Below are positions 8,513 to 16,419 of a DNA stretch of 39,139 bases, piece after piece. Source of the DNA: Candidatus Woesearchaeota archaeon (GTDB lineage Archaea; Nanobdellota; Nanobdellia; Woesearchaeales; UBA583); NCBI GenBank assembly GCA_027858315.1, contig JAQICV010000058.1, positions 1-39,139 of the forward strand, in the 5' to 3' direction. A program made the position numbers and the translations under genes. Each line of letters starts with the position of its first letter. Position 1 is the first letter of the stretch. The notes beneath the pieces are model-generated. The model made no database searches. It saw only the letters and a program-made list of their open reading frames with translations, and was not told the DNA's origin.

Positions 8513-10056
8513 TAATATTCCTCAGTTGAGGAAGTTTCTTCATCTGAACCTTCGTTTTTTCTTCTAGCAATAGTTACAACTAATGATAGTAAGATAATAA
8601 TTGCAATCACAAGTAATACAGCTAAAGCAATATTAACATAGTTAACTTGAGCTTTACCTTCTACATATGTGTTTACAGTTAATTCACTTACAGCATTTGT
8701 TCCTTCTTTTACTGTTAATGTTAATGATTTCTCACCTTCAACAGCAGATTTAGGAGTAACTGTTACTTTAAATTGAGCATCACTACCACCTGCAACCATA
8801 GCTAAACTAGGACTAACTTGAACATCTGCCCAAGCGTTCTCTAAAGCTGTGATTGAGATTGGTTTACTCTCTGAGTTAGGGTTAGCAATTACAACATCAA
8901 ATGTTTTTGCATCACCAGCAACTAAATCTACATTGTTATTGAAACTAACAATTAAGTTATCTTCAGCAATTAATCTAGGAGCTAAAATGTTTAAAGCAAA
9001 TGATTCTGTACTTGCAGTATAACCATCATCATAAGTTAATGATACTACTACTTCATATTGACCAGCAACAGCTTCTTCAGGTACGAATAATAACATATCG
9101 TCAGAAGTTACAACTTCATCAAAGTTTAAGTTACTTACATAACTTGATTCAACAATGTTTAATCCAGGAACAGCAATACTTACTTTTACTGAATCTTGAG
9201 ATTGTTGTCCTCTATTTTTTAGTCTTACATTAGCAATAATGTTTTGACCTGGTTCTACACCTGAGCTAGGAGTTAATACTAAATCTAGTACATCTACTCT
9301 ATCTCTTTGTGTATCAACATATAATACATAATCTTTGTAAGTTAAACCAGATAAGTCGTTTGCACCACTTAATCTTAATTTGTAACTCTCTTGAGAGTCC
9401 ATATCAGCTGGCAAGTTTAAAGTTAATGTTTTAACATATGTTTTTCCTTCTACAACAGCAAATACATCAGTTGAAGAGTAAATATCACCATGTTCATAAC
9501 CAACAATTTCAGCTCTTAACCTAGCATCATCAAAGTTACCTAAAGCACTGAATCTTAATTGAATTTCAATTGATTCACCGTTAATTACTTGAAGTTCATC
9601 GTTGTCGTTTAATTCTAAACCATCAACTTCTACTTCTTCAATAATTAAGTCTAATCCTTCAGTATCTTTCTCAGTACCGAATAAAAAAGATTCAGTCATA
9701 CTGTTAGTACTTGTTGATATAGTAACTGTATATGTTTCACCTTTTTTTAGTAAATCATAATTATCAGTTAAGTCTTTTAAATTGAACAATTCAACTTGTG
9801 ATTCGTTTGTTTCAACTTTAAAGAAACCTAAATTCTTTGAAGTTCCAAGCTCTTCAATTTCTACATTTAGCTCGTCTACTATTCCGCTTGCAATATTTGC
9901 ATTACCTAATGAAACTAATACAACATAGTCACCATTATCGTTAACTACATTTAAATCAGTTACACTGATTGGGTCTGCAAAAACACCTGTCATTAATGCA
10001 GCAAATACGAAAATTGCTACAAATAAGCTTTTTATTGTTTTCATCTTTCTAATCAT
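8509..10056 (-). CDS. Surface-anchored protein with Ig-like/CARDB-type repeats (COG1361-like)
   Basis: This 515-residue protein has an N-terminal signal peptide (about residues 1-27, ending GVFA) and one C-terminal membrane helix (about 475-497) followed by RRKNEG and an acidic tail. Between them are several beta-sandwich modules; the clearest is SSGVEPGQNIIANVRLKNRG.., a CARDB/COG1361 pattern, and the last covers residues about 350-460. It is probably an abundant exterior protein: codon use is uniform and its sequence is Ala/Val/Thr-rich compared with neighbours. An internal ATG at codon 5 is an alternative start. A TATA box at 10090-10097 lies upstream. Binding partners are unknown. Confidence 0.8.
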   Translation of the reverse strand: MIRKMKTIKSLFVAIFVFAALMTGVFADPISVTDLNVVNDNGDYVVLVSLGNANIASGIVDELNVEIEELGTSKNLGFFKVETNESQVELFNLKDLTDNYDLLKKGETYTVTISTSTNSMTESFLFGTEKDTEGLDLIIEEVEVDGLELNDNDELQVINGESIEIQLRFSALGNFDDARLRAEIVGYEHGDIYSSTDVFAVVEGKTYVKTLTLNLPADMDSQESYKLRLSGANDLSGLTYKDYVLYVDTQRDRVDVLDLVLTPSSGVEPGQNIIANVRLKNRGQQSQDSVKVSIAVPGLNIVESSYVSNLNFDEVVTSDDMLLFVPEEAVAGQYEVVVSLTYDDGYTASTESFALNILAPRLIAEDNLIVSFNNNVDLVAGDAKTFDVVIANPNSESKPISITALENAWADVQVSPSLAMVAGGSDAQFKVTVTPKSAVEGEKSLTLTVKEGTNAVSELTVNTYVEGKAQVNYVNIALAVLLVIAIIILLSLVVTIARRKNEGSDEETSSTEEYY

Positions 10057-10089
10057 TTTAGAGTGGTAATATTCATTAGTAATTGTTTA

Positions 10090-10097
10090 TTTATAAA
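10090..10097 (-). promoter_or_regulatory. TATA box for the Ig-like surface protein gene
   Basis: TTTATAAA lies 34-41 bases upstream of ATG 10056, which would leave a leader of roughly 10 bases. The 181 bases between the divergent genes hold no other clear feature. Confidence 0.45.
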
Positions 10098-10206
10098 CTT
10101 TACTGATGTTGTTATTTCATAGTAACAATAATAATGAAGATTAATTATTTATAAAACTTATGTTTGTTACTCTCATTTAGGGGCAAACAGTAATAATTGT
10201 GCTAAA

Positions 10207-10216
10207 TTTTATAATA
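10207..10216 (+). promoter_or_regulatory. TATA box for trmI
   Basis: TTTTATAATA lies 22-31 bases before ATG 10238, consistent with a leaderless mRNA. Confidence 0.45.
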
Positions 10217-10237
10217 TAGACTTGAATTATATATTAT

Positions 10238-10969
10238 ATGAAGGTTTTAATTAGTAAAAAAACAGGAAATTATTATTATTATACACAAGAAAATGGAGAT
10301 TTTCATTGTAAAGAAGGATTTATTAAAGAAGAAGACATTAAGTCTGGTAATTCAAGAGCATTAACTCAGACTAATAGAGAATTTATGATTTTTGAAGCAA
10401 ATGGATACGATTTAACTAAAAAGTATAAACGAGGTCCACAATTAATTATGGCTAAAGATTTAGGTTATATTTTATCTAGGAGTGGAATCAATAAGAATTC
10501 TACAGTTGTTGAAGCAGGAGCAGGAAGCGGAGCTGCAACTTGTTTCTTTGCAAAATTTACTAAAAAGGTTTTATCTTATGAGATTAGAGAAGAACATTGT
10601 AAAATTGTTGAGAAGAATATTAAATTTACAGGAGTTGATAATGTTGAACTTGTAAATAAAGATTTAGCTGAAGAGATTGAGAATATTAAAGAGTACGATT
10701 TATTATTCTTAGATATGCCTGAACCTGTTTCAGTTCTAGAAAAAGAGCTATCTGGATTAAAATCTGGCCAGTATGTTGTATGTTATGTACCTTCAATTAG
10801 TCAAATTCAAGAGATTACAAAGTCTATTTCACAAATTAATACATTATATCTAGAAGAAATTTCCGAAGTAATGTTAAGACATTGGAGAGTTTGGGAGAGA
10901 GTTGCCAGGCCTGAACACCAAAAAGAAATTGATCATACAGCATTTTTAGTTTTTATTCGTAAAGTCTGA
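10238..10969 (+). CDS. trmI: tRNA (adenine-N1) methyltransferase TrmI
   Basis: TrmI uses SAM to methylate N1 of A58 (and A57 in archaea) in the T-loop of tRNA. The 243 residues fit the archaeal family. Residues 1-60 form the small beta N-terminal domain; VVEAGAGSGAAT (about 90-101) is the SAM-binding loop; FLDMPEP is the family's DxPxP catalytic motif; RHWRVWERVARPE..HTAFLVFIRK is the diagnostic end. The stop codon lies in the loop of a perfect 11-bp stem-loop (10955-10980). Confidence 0.9.
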   Translation: MKVLISKKTGNYYYYTQENGDFHCKEGFIKEEDIKSGNSRALTQTNREFMIFEANGYDLTKKYKRGPQLIMAKDLGYILSRSGINKNSTVVEAGAGSGAATCFFAKFTKKVLSYEIREEHCKIVEKNIKFTGVDNVELVNKDLAEEIENIKEYDLLFLDMPEPVSVLEKELSGLKSGQYVVCYVPSISQIQEITKSISQINTLYLEEISEVMLRHWRVWERVARPEHQKEIDHTAFLVFIRKV

Positions 10970-11067
10970 ACTTTACGAATCCCATGGAATTTAATTCCAG
11001 GCATAAGAAAGGTTTAAACTTTTCTTGTGTTTAAAAATTTCTTAAATTTTTATTATATTCGTAAAGT
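10955..11067. other. Stem-loop cluster at the trmI stop codon
   Basis: ATTCGTAAAGT (10955-10965) and ACTTTACGAAT (10970-10980) make a perfect 11-bp stem; the 4-base loop CTGA carries the stop codon. Then follow TGGAATT/AATTCCA (10985-10999), an AAGAAA..TTTCTT stem around TTTAAA (about 11004-11026), and TAAAAATTT-CTT-AAATTTTTA (11032-11052). A second copy of ATTCGTAAAGT at 11057-11067 could replace the first arm. Four stems in 113 bases suggest a structured 3' region. Confidence 0.55.
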
Positions 11068-11085
11068 ATAGAATTATAATTTTAA

Positions 11086-11406
11086 CTATTTTATTTTCTC
11101 ATTAATCATTCTTAATGCAGAACATGCCTCATTAAAGAAACTTTTAATTTCTTCTTTTGTAAATCCTACATCAAACTCATCTAGTACAGGAAAAGCACAA
11201 GAATTAGTAAATTTGTTTCTTGCAAAATCAAAATAATAAGATAAAGAGCCTTCGACTAAAGCCTCATTAATATTATATAATTTAGCATATAAAGGACTGA
11301 ATTGTGTTTTCAAAACTCTTAAAGCTTCACTTTTCTTATCCTTTTCAATTAATTCTTTTACCTTAATTAAAATTATATACATATTCGAAATCTCAGCTTC
11401 AACCAT
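11086..11406 (-). CDS. Small helical protein of unknown function
   Basis: The 106-residue protein from ATG 11406 is predicted to be all-helical: a charged helix KVKELIEKDKKSEALRVLKTQ, a Tyr-rich middle LSYYFDFARNKFTN, and a C-terminal helix ending MINEKIK. The frame stays open upstream to 11643, but that extension is Ile/Leu-rich, antisense to the ligase fragment, and upstream of the TATA box at 11429-11436, so I reject it. I do not recognise the family. It diverges from the ligase fragment. Confidence 0.5.
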   Translation of the reverse strand: MVEAEISNMYIILIKVKELIEKDKKSEALRVLKTQFSPLYAKLYNINEALVEGSLSYYFDFARNKFTNSCAFPVLDEFDVGFTKEEIKSFFNEACSALRMINEKIK

Positions 11407-11428
11407 AAGGATATAACAAATAGTAGTA

Positions 11429-11436
11429 TTTATAAA
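11429..11436 (-). promoter_or_regulatory. TATA box that sets the start at 11406
   Basis: TTTATAAA lies 23-30 bases upstream of ATG 11406 and argues for that start rather than the longer open frame. Confidence 0.5.
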
Positions 11437-11521
11437 TCTGATTAATTTAATTATAATAATATATGAATAAAAGAAATATTTGATAATATTTCTAAGCAAT
11501 ATTTTGATTTCAAGAATAAAA

Positions 11522-12247
11522 ATGGACTTAACTAGATTTACCAATAAGAAAACAGAAATTACGAAAGAAGAAGTAATTCTAGATAATTCTGATGTTAGAA
11601 TTGTGAAAAATGGAAATGAAATTAAGTTTAATTTGAAAAACAAGTCAGCTTTAAAGAAATATCAAGATTTATTGTTTTTTTCAGCAACTAATTCAATTGT
11701 TGCTGAAAATGAGAAAGATGCAGAAAATTTTTTTAAAGAGAGTATTAAAAGAGGAACAGAAGGACTTATGGTTAAGAATCTAAATTCAACATATAAACCT
11801 GGACTTAGAACTGGAGCTATGGCTAAACTAAAAGAGACAAAAGAAGATATTGATGTTGTAATTTTAGGAGCAGAACATGGAACAGGGAAAAGAGCAGGAT
11901 TCTACTCTTCTTTTATTGTCGGAGTTAAAAATGATGATTACATTGATGATTCAGATCAATTTTTAGAAATTGGAAAAGTATCTTCAGGAGTTAAAGAATT
12001 AGGAGATGAGGGACATACAATAGATAATTTAACTAAATTACTAGAACCACTTAAAACTTATGAGGAAAAAAATATTACTTATTTTGAACCTAAAATTATA
12101 ATTCAAGTAAAATATCAAGAGATTCAAAAATCACAAACATATAAATCTGGTTATGCTCTTCGTTTTCCACGAATCATCATGCTTAGAAAAGATAAAAATT
12201 TATCTGAAATTAACTCAATTGAAGATATTGAGGAATTTATTTCTTAA
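11522..12247 (+). CDS. C-terminal part of an ATP-dependent DNA ligase, lacking the active-site lysine
   Basis: The 241-residue frame from ATG 11522 carries the second half of an archaeal DNA ligase: EGLMVK (motif IV) with YKPGLRTGAMAKLKET (motif V), DVVILGAEHGTGKRAGF at the start of the OB-fold domain, FLEIGKVSSGV, and KIIIQVKYQEIQKSQTYKSGYALRFPRIIMLRKDK (end with motif VI). Archaeal ligases are about 550-600 residues. Missing here are the N-terminal DNA-binding domain and the KxDG motif whose lysine is adenylated. Residues 1-13 (LTRFTNKKTEITK) look like the motif III region, so an internal deletion is possible. Upstream DNA holds no matching second fragment on this strand. It may be a remnant, or one half of a split ligase. 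Confidence 0.75.
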   Translation: MDLTRFTNKKTEITKEEVILDNSDVRIVKNGNEIKFNLKNKSALKKYQDLLFFSATNSIVAENEKDAENFFKESIKRGTEGLMVKNLNSTYKPGLRTGAMAKLKETKEDIDVVILGAEHGTGKRAGFYSSFIVGVKNDDYIDDSDQFLEIGKVSSGVKELGDEGHTIDNLTKLLEPLKTYEEKNITYFEPKIIIQVKYQEIQKSQTYKSGYALRFPRIIMLRKDKNLSEINSIEDIEEFIS

Positions 12248-12347
12248 AAAACAATAAATTTAAAAACATTAAAGACTACAATTTTATATAAATGGGAATA
12301 GAAATCTAAAAATTGATTTCTAACCAATTTTATTACTATGTAAAAAA

Positions 12348-12521
12348 ATGGAAATTCAAAGTGTATTCTATAGTATTGGATTCTTTTTCCTTTTTACGGC
12401 TATTGGATATTTTATTATAAATTATTTAAATATTACTTTAGCAATAAATGCAATTATATATTTCTCAATTGCAATAATTTTGTTTTTAATTGGGGATTAT
12501 TTAAGGAGGATTGATGTATAA
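12348..12521 (+). CDS. 57-residue two-helix membrane protein
   Basis: Starting at ATG 12348 (preceded by TAAAAAA), the frame encodes 57 residues with two hydrophobic helices (about 6-26 and 32-50) and a C-terminal RRIDV. Its stop TAA shares its last A with the ATG of the next gene (TAATG at 12519-12523), and AAGGAGG at 12503-12509 provides that gene's ribosome site. The tight coupling supports a real gene. Function unknown. Confidence 0.6.
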   Translation: MEIQSVFYSIGFFFLFTAIGYFIINYLNITLAINAIIYFSIAIILFLIGDYLRRIDV

Positions 12522-12817
12522 TGGTGGGAGCTACTTGGTCAATAGGATTAGGGATTTTAGTGTTTATTATAGCAATAGTATTTGCTACATATTATTATTT
12601 AAGATATAAGAAATTCTTCTTAGTTTTATTTGTAGCATCTGTTTCAATTTATATATTTGCAGTATTTTATACTTGGGATGTTTATGATTCAAATAAAAAT
12701 ATAATTATGATAATGCTTGTTATATCTACTATAATAATGTTATTTTTAGGAAAATATTTTTCAAAGTTTAAACTAAAAGCTAATAAATTACATACATCTC
12801 TTAAGGAGAAAGAATAA
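12521..12817 (+). CDS. 98-residue three-helix membrane protein
   Basis: The protein has three hydrophobic helices (about residues 6-26, 32-51 and 62-79) and a basic tail (KFKLKANKLHTSLKEKE). It starts at ATG 12521, 11 bases after a strong Shine-Dalgarno AAGGAGG. It is the middle member of a three-gene set of tiny membrane proteins (12348-12985). I do not recognise the family. Confidence 0.65.
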   Translation: MVGATWSIGLGILVFIIAIVFATYYYLRYKKFFLVLFVASVSIYIFAVFYTWDVYDSNKNIIMIMLVISTIIMLFLGKYFSKFKLKANKLHTSLKEKE

Positions 12818-12820
12818 AAA

Positions 12821-12985
12821 ATGGATAAAATGAAAACTCCTATAATTTATAATTATTTTTTAAAAAATAAAAAAGCAATAACTGAGAGTACAGTAAAATT
12901 AATTTTAATTATAGTTATAATATTTATTAGTCTTGCTCTAATTTTTGGAATGGGAAATGATTTTTTAAGTATTTTTAAACCTTAA
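12821..12985 (+). CDS. 54-residue single-helix protein, possibly pilin-like
   Basis: ATG 12821 follows AAGGAG at 12803-12808, which lies inside the preceding gene. The 54 residues have a basic start, then KKAITESTVK leading straight into a long hydrophobic helix (about residues 26-44) and a short tail. A KK-Ala-x-Thr-Glu stretch immediately before a hydrophobic helix resembles archaeal type IV pilin (class III) signal peptides cleaved by prepilin peptidase. That is inference; a simple membrane peptide is also possible. Secretion genes arlHIJ are 1.6 kb away on the other strand. Confidence 0.5.
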   Translation: MDKMKTPIIYNYFLKNKKAITESTVKLILIIVIIFISLALIFGMGNDFLSIFKP

Positions 12986-12989
12986 AAAA

Positions 12990-14198
12990 TTATACTATAT
13001 TTTTTAATACTCCAACTAATTTTATACAATCTTCTTTAGTATTATAAATATTTAGAGAAATTCGTATTGCATGTTGTTTTTTATATTTGTTAAACCAATT
13101 ATGAACGCAAAAAGCTCCAGCTCTAGTACATATTTTAAATTCATCTAAAATTAATGAGAGTTCGATTGAATCTAAATTATTTGGAATAAATGTGAATATA
13201 CCACAATTGTTTTCTTTTTTTGAAATAATATCAATAGGTAAATCTTTAAGTTCTTTAAATAAATAATTTAAATTTTCTTTTACTCTATTATGTAATTCTT
13301 TAAAGTTTTTATTTAGATAAATAGTAGCTTCCCCTAATCCAACCATTCCCGAATAATTTTGCAATCCTGCTTCAAATTTATTTGGTAAAGGCAAATAACT
13401 ATATTTTGGATAATTTACATCACTTACAGTATCTCCACCAATTAAATTAGGATTCATATTCTCTAATATTTCTTTTTTTGCATATAAAACACCAATGCCT
13501 GACGGACCTAGCATTTTATGTCCAGAGATACACATAAAATCAACATCTAATTTTCGAACATCAATTTTAATATGACCTGCTGCTTGCGCAGCATCTAGAA
13601 GTACTAACGAGTTATATTTATGAGCAATTTGAATTATTTTTTCAACAGGATTAATATTACCATCAACATTTGAAATATAGTTTATTGCAACTAATTGAAC
13701 TTTATTTTTTTTCATGAATTTCTCAAATTCTTTTAAATCTAAATCTTTACAATTAGTTTCAATAATTTTTAGCTTTGTTTTTTTTTGTTCTTCAAGTCTT
13801 ACCCATGGTAGAAAATTAGAATTATGCTCTTTATCTGTAATTAATATGTATTTATCTTTTTCAAAATTAAATGAACTTGCTACTATATTTATTGCTTCAG
13901 TTGTATTTCTGGTGAAAATCACTTCTTCTTTATTCTTAGCTCCAAAAAACTTTTGAATTCTCTTTCTTGCTTGATCTACTTCATTTTGTGCTTGAATGCC
14001 TAAAAAATGAGTACTTCTTCCAGAACATACAGGATATTCATTATAATACTCACAAATTTTATCTACTACACATTTAGGTTTTAGAGTAACACATGCAGAA
14101 TCAAAATAAATAAGATTTTGATTTGACTTATATATTTCAAAATCAGATTTAAATTTATCTAATTTGTTTATTTTGTTTATTTTGTTTAAAAACTTCAT
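12990..14198 (-). CDS. Cysteine desulfurase (SufS/CsdA-like, class V aminotransferase)
   Basis: The 402-residue PLP enzyme removes sulfur from cysteine as a persulfide for Fe-S clusters or thiolated tRNA. NLIYFDSACVTLKP opens the fold; EHNSNFLPW carries the PLP-stacking His; LLDAAQAAGH holds the pyridine-nitrogen Asp; CISGHKMLGPSGIGVLY holds the Schiff-base Lys228; CTRAGAFCVHNWF holds the persulfide Cys364, in the place of the SufS RxGHHC motif. The N-terminus has a short Lys-Ile-Asn repeat encoded by a DNA microrepeat. It starts 2 bases after the stop of the 104-residue gene and ends 4 bases from the convergent small-membrane-protein operon. No SufBCD or IscU gene is nearby. Confidence 0.88.
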   Translation of the reverse strand: MKFLNKINKINKLDKFKSDFEIYKSNQNLIYFDSACVTLKPKCVVDKICEYYNEYPVCSGRSTHFLGIQAQNEVDQARKRIQKFFGAKNKEEVIFTRNTTEAINIVASSFNFEKDKYILITDKEHNSNFLPWVRLEEQKKTKLKIIETNCKDLDLKEFEKFMKKNKVQLVAINYISNVDGNINPVEKIIQIAHKYNSLVLLDAAQAAGHIKIDVRKLDVDFMCISGHKMLGPSGIGVLYAKKEILENMNPNLIGGDTVSDVNYPKYSYLPLPNKFEAGLQNYSGMVGLGEATIYLNKNFKELHNRVKENLNYLFKELKDLPIDIISKKENNCGIFTFIPNNLDSIELSLILDEFKICTRAGAFCVHNWFNKYKKQHAIRISLNIYNTKEDCIKLVGVLKNIV

Positions 14199-14200
14199 TT

Positions 14201-14515
14201 TTAATAAAAATTGATTTTAATTATAGAATACATTTTAATTAATATTGATATTAATAAAATAAAATATATTATGAAAAATATATTAAAATAAATCCTAAAA
14301 TACTTTCTTATATTCTTTGCAAAAGTTGGTAAAATTTTTAATATTCTTCCTACAATCTTGCTTTTTATTTTAGTCTCAAAAATAACCTCACATTTTTTAG
14401 AGGTTATTTTTCCCAGTATACAATCTATTGAATCTTTAAAAAAAATTCTCGAGCTTTTTGAAACTAAACTAAATGGTAAAAATATAAAGAATCCTTGGTA
14501 ACATAAATACTTCAT
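14201..14515 (-). CDS. Hypothetical protein with C-terminal membrane helix
   Basis: The 104-residue protein has a moderately hydrophobic N-terminus with one Cys, a basic middle (TKIKSKIVGRILKILPTFAKNIRKYFR), and a hydrophobic helix at about residues 76-94. It lies immediately upstream of, and almost touches, the cysteine desulfurase gene, so the two are probably cotranscribed. A TATA-like CTTATAAATAT lies about 22-32 bases before ATG 14515. I recognise no family. Its base composition matches the neighbours, but a chance frame cannot be excluded. Confidence 0.45.
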   Translation of the reverse strand: MKYLCYQGFFIFLPFSLVSKSSRIFFKDSIDCILGKITSKKCEVIFETKIKSKIVGRILKILPTFAKNIRKYFRIYFNIFFIIYFILLISILIKMYSIIKINFY

Positions 14516-14584
14516 AAAAAATAAAATTAAGTTATATTTATAAGTGTGAGGATTTTATTCAATTTTACACACTCTAATCTCTCG

Positions 14585-16243
14585 TCATACGAAATATGAG
14601 GAGAACATTGCTTTAAACATTACAGTTAAAAGTATCTCCATAGCAACACCAATCCACATTAACATTACTATATCAAAGAACATACAAAAATAATTTCCTC
14701 CATCAACTAGTTTTACAAAAAATCCTGATCCTACTGCATGGATTAAAAGAATTACAGCTACATAATTTGTCGCAGTATCTAAATTGGCATCTACATCTAG
14801 AGGAAATATCCCTCTTATAAGTTCTGCTGCCATTCCATCTACGCCTGCAGTCATTGATGAGAATATGTTAAGTAAAAGCATACTAATTAAAAGACTAATA
14901 TAAATTGTTAATGCAAATCCGAAGAAAGAACCATAAATATTTCCTTTAAGAGATGAGGTGTACTCTTTTTTAATGTCTCTTAAACCATTGATTCTACTCA
15001 TATTATCACTTACAATTTCTCCTGCAACCTGAGCAGAACCTCCTCTATAGACAACACTTACGAAAATATCCATAAATTCTGCAATTAATGAACTTCCACT
15101 CTCTTTACTAAAATAATACCAAGAAGTAAATTTATTTTTTGTTATTTTTAGCCTTTTATATACTTTAATAAGCATATCATTTAATATTCCAAAATTGTGA
15201 GGTAAAAGAGTTTCTACTGTTGTAGTTAGAGTTCCACCTTTTGACTGATGAACATCACCAAGACTCCTGATAAATGGAGGAAATAAAATATCCCTATTCC
15301 AAACCATCTTTTCTTGAAAGTTAGCATACCAACCTACAATCATATATGGTGTTAAAAATATTGCAAATTTAAGTGCTAAACTTACATCAAAAAAAAATAC
15401 AAAAGGTGCTATAAGTAAACTTAATATTAATGATATGAAAAATGTTACTACTACTTTTTTTCTTCCATCATCATACCCTAATTTATGATAAAGTGTATCT
15501 TCAGGCAAATAAAACTTTGTAAATGCTATAACCATAACATCAAGAATTAAGATTCCAAATATTCCGAATTGTAAAAATACTGTTCCATCAATTCCAGTTA
15601 AAAAAGGCATTAAAAGAATTGTTGATAAAACAAAAGCAAAAGCTAAAACTAAAGATACAAACATATCCTGTGCTACTTTAATTCTCTCTAAACCTTCTTT
15701 ATATACAATTGCATAAGAATTCATAAGAGATTTCTGTTCATCTAAAAAGAATTTTGAAATATTAGCATTAAATGAAAGAGCAATTCCCATACGCTCTAAA
15801 AATCTTGAAAAATGCTCTGATTTGTAAAGAGAAGAAGTTTTGTATGCAGCTGTTGAAAAATCAATTTTAATACTCTCCACAAGATATGTTAATTTCTTGA
15901 AAGCGTTTGCAATTTCCCTATATCTCACTTTTTCAGAAAGATCTTTAAACATCTCTTTTCTTTCTAAATTAACTGTACTTAATGCACCAGCATAAGTGAT
16001 AAAATAATGAAGATTGTCTTCAATATTTCTAGATTGATTATCTATAAGCATTATAGGATATGCGAAGAGTAAAAGAAGAACTCCAAAAAATATTCCAAAA
16101 CCCATAAGTTTGAACATTGTTCCTTGAAAACCAAATAGAAAAATGAAAAGAATAAAAAAATCCATTAAAAAAATAGGTAAAAAATATTTCTCTAAGTATG
16201 ATTTGAAATCATTTACACCAATTGCTGCAAATATTTTGTTCAT
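14585..16243 (-). CDS. arlJ: Archaellum/pilus assembly membrane platform protein ArlJ (FlaJ, TadC-like)
   Basis: The 552-residue polytopic protein has two type II secretion F (T2SSF) domains: residues about 120-230 and 320-440, each followed by pairs of membrane helices, plus N-terminal helices at 26-70. DILFPPFIRSLGDVHQSKGGTL is the cytoplasmic loop typical of FlaJ. It forms the membrane platform for the ArlI ATPase. I choose ATG 16243: AAGGAG ends 8 bases upstream, whereas the longer frame from 16267 would start before that ribosome site. The start overlaps the TGA of a 21-codon frame (ATGA). It is the last gene of arlH-arlI-arlJ. Confidence 0.85.
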   Translation of the reverse strand: MNKIFAAIGVNDFKSYLEKYFLPIFLMDFFILFIFLFGFQGTMFKLMGFGIFFGVLLLLFAYPIMLIDNQSRNIEDNLHYFITYAGALSTVNLERKEMFKDLSEKVRYREIANAFKKLTYLVESIKIDFSTAAYKTSSLYKSEHFSRFLERMGIALSFNANISKFFLDEQKSLMNSYAIVYKEGLERIKVAQDMFVSLVLAFAFVLSTILLMPFLTGIDGTVFLQFGIFGILILDVMVIAFTKFYLPEDTLYHKLGYDDGRKKVVVTFFISLILSLLIAPFVFFFDVSLALKFAIFLTPYMIVGWYANFQEKMVWNRDILFPPFIRSLGDVHQSKGGTLTTTVETLLPHNFGILNDMLIKVYKRLKITKNKFTSWYYFSKESGSSLIAEFMDIFVSVVYRGGSAQVAGEIVSDNMSRINGLRDIKKEYTSSLKGNIYGSFFGFALTIYISLLISMLLLNIFSSMTAGVDGMAAELIRGIFPLDVDANLDTATNYVAVILLIHAVGSGFFVKLVDGGNYFCMFFDIVMLMWIGVAMEILLTVMFKAMFSSYFV

Positions 16244-16305
16244 TTTTTGTTTCTCCTTAAAACACAAAATGTGCTTAAAAATTTAAACAAATTTTTTTTG
16301 TTCAT
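16240..16305 (-). CDS. 21-residue micro-ORF coupled to arlJ
   Basis: ATG 16305 follows GGAGG by 10 bases. The frame encodes a basic 21-residue peptide (MNKKNLFKF... RRNKK) and its TGA (16240-16242) overlaps the arlJ ATG as ATGA. The ribosome site for arlJ lies within this frame. It could be a coupling leader rather than a functional peptide, or the remains of a longer gene. Confidence 0.4.
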   Translation of the reverse strand: MNKKNLFKFLSTFCVLRRNKK

Positions 16306-16409
16306 TCTATTTTAACCTCCAGGAGTAAAATTGTACCGAAAAAAACTTTATTTTTTGACTGTATTATTTTAACCTCCTTGAAATTTATTTTGGATTTTTT
16401 TAGATTCAT
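16302..16409 (-). CDS. 35-residue micro-ORF between arlI and arlJ
   Basis: ATG 16409 starts 10 bases after the arlI stop. The frame encodes 35 residues (MNLKKSKINF... LLLEVKIE) and ends in TGA 16302-16304, which overlaps the ATG of the next micro-ORF as ATGA. Within it GGAGGTTAAAATA occurs twice; the second copy is the ribosome site of the 21-codon frame. The chain lets ribosomes pass from arlI to arlJ with almost no gap. Confidence 0.4.
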   Translation of the reverse strand: MNLKKSKINFKEVKIIQSKNKVFFGTILLLEVKIE

Positions 16410-16419
16410 TTTAATTATA

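Noticed and set aside
9000-9233. Plus-strand 77-codon frame inside the Ig-like surface protein gene
   Set aside because: It is Leu/His/Gln-rich shadow translation of the opposite strand and has no start signals.
11407-11643. Upstream extension of the 106-residue minus-strand gene to 11643
   Set aside because: It is Ile/Phe-rich, antisense to the ligase fragment, and lies beyond the TATA box at 11429-11436.
16244-16267. N-terminal extension of arlJ to 16267
   Set aside because: The ribosome site AAGGAG lies inside this extension, so translation starts at 16243.
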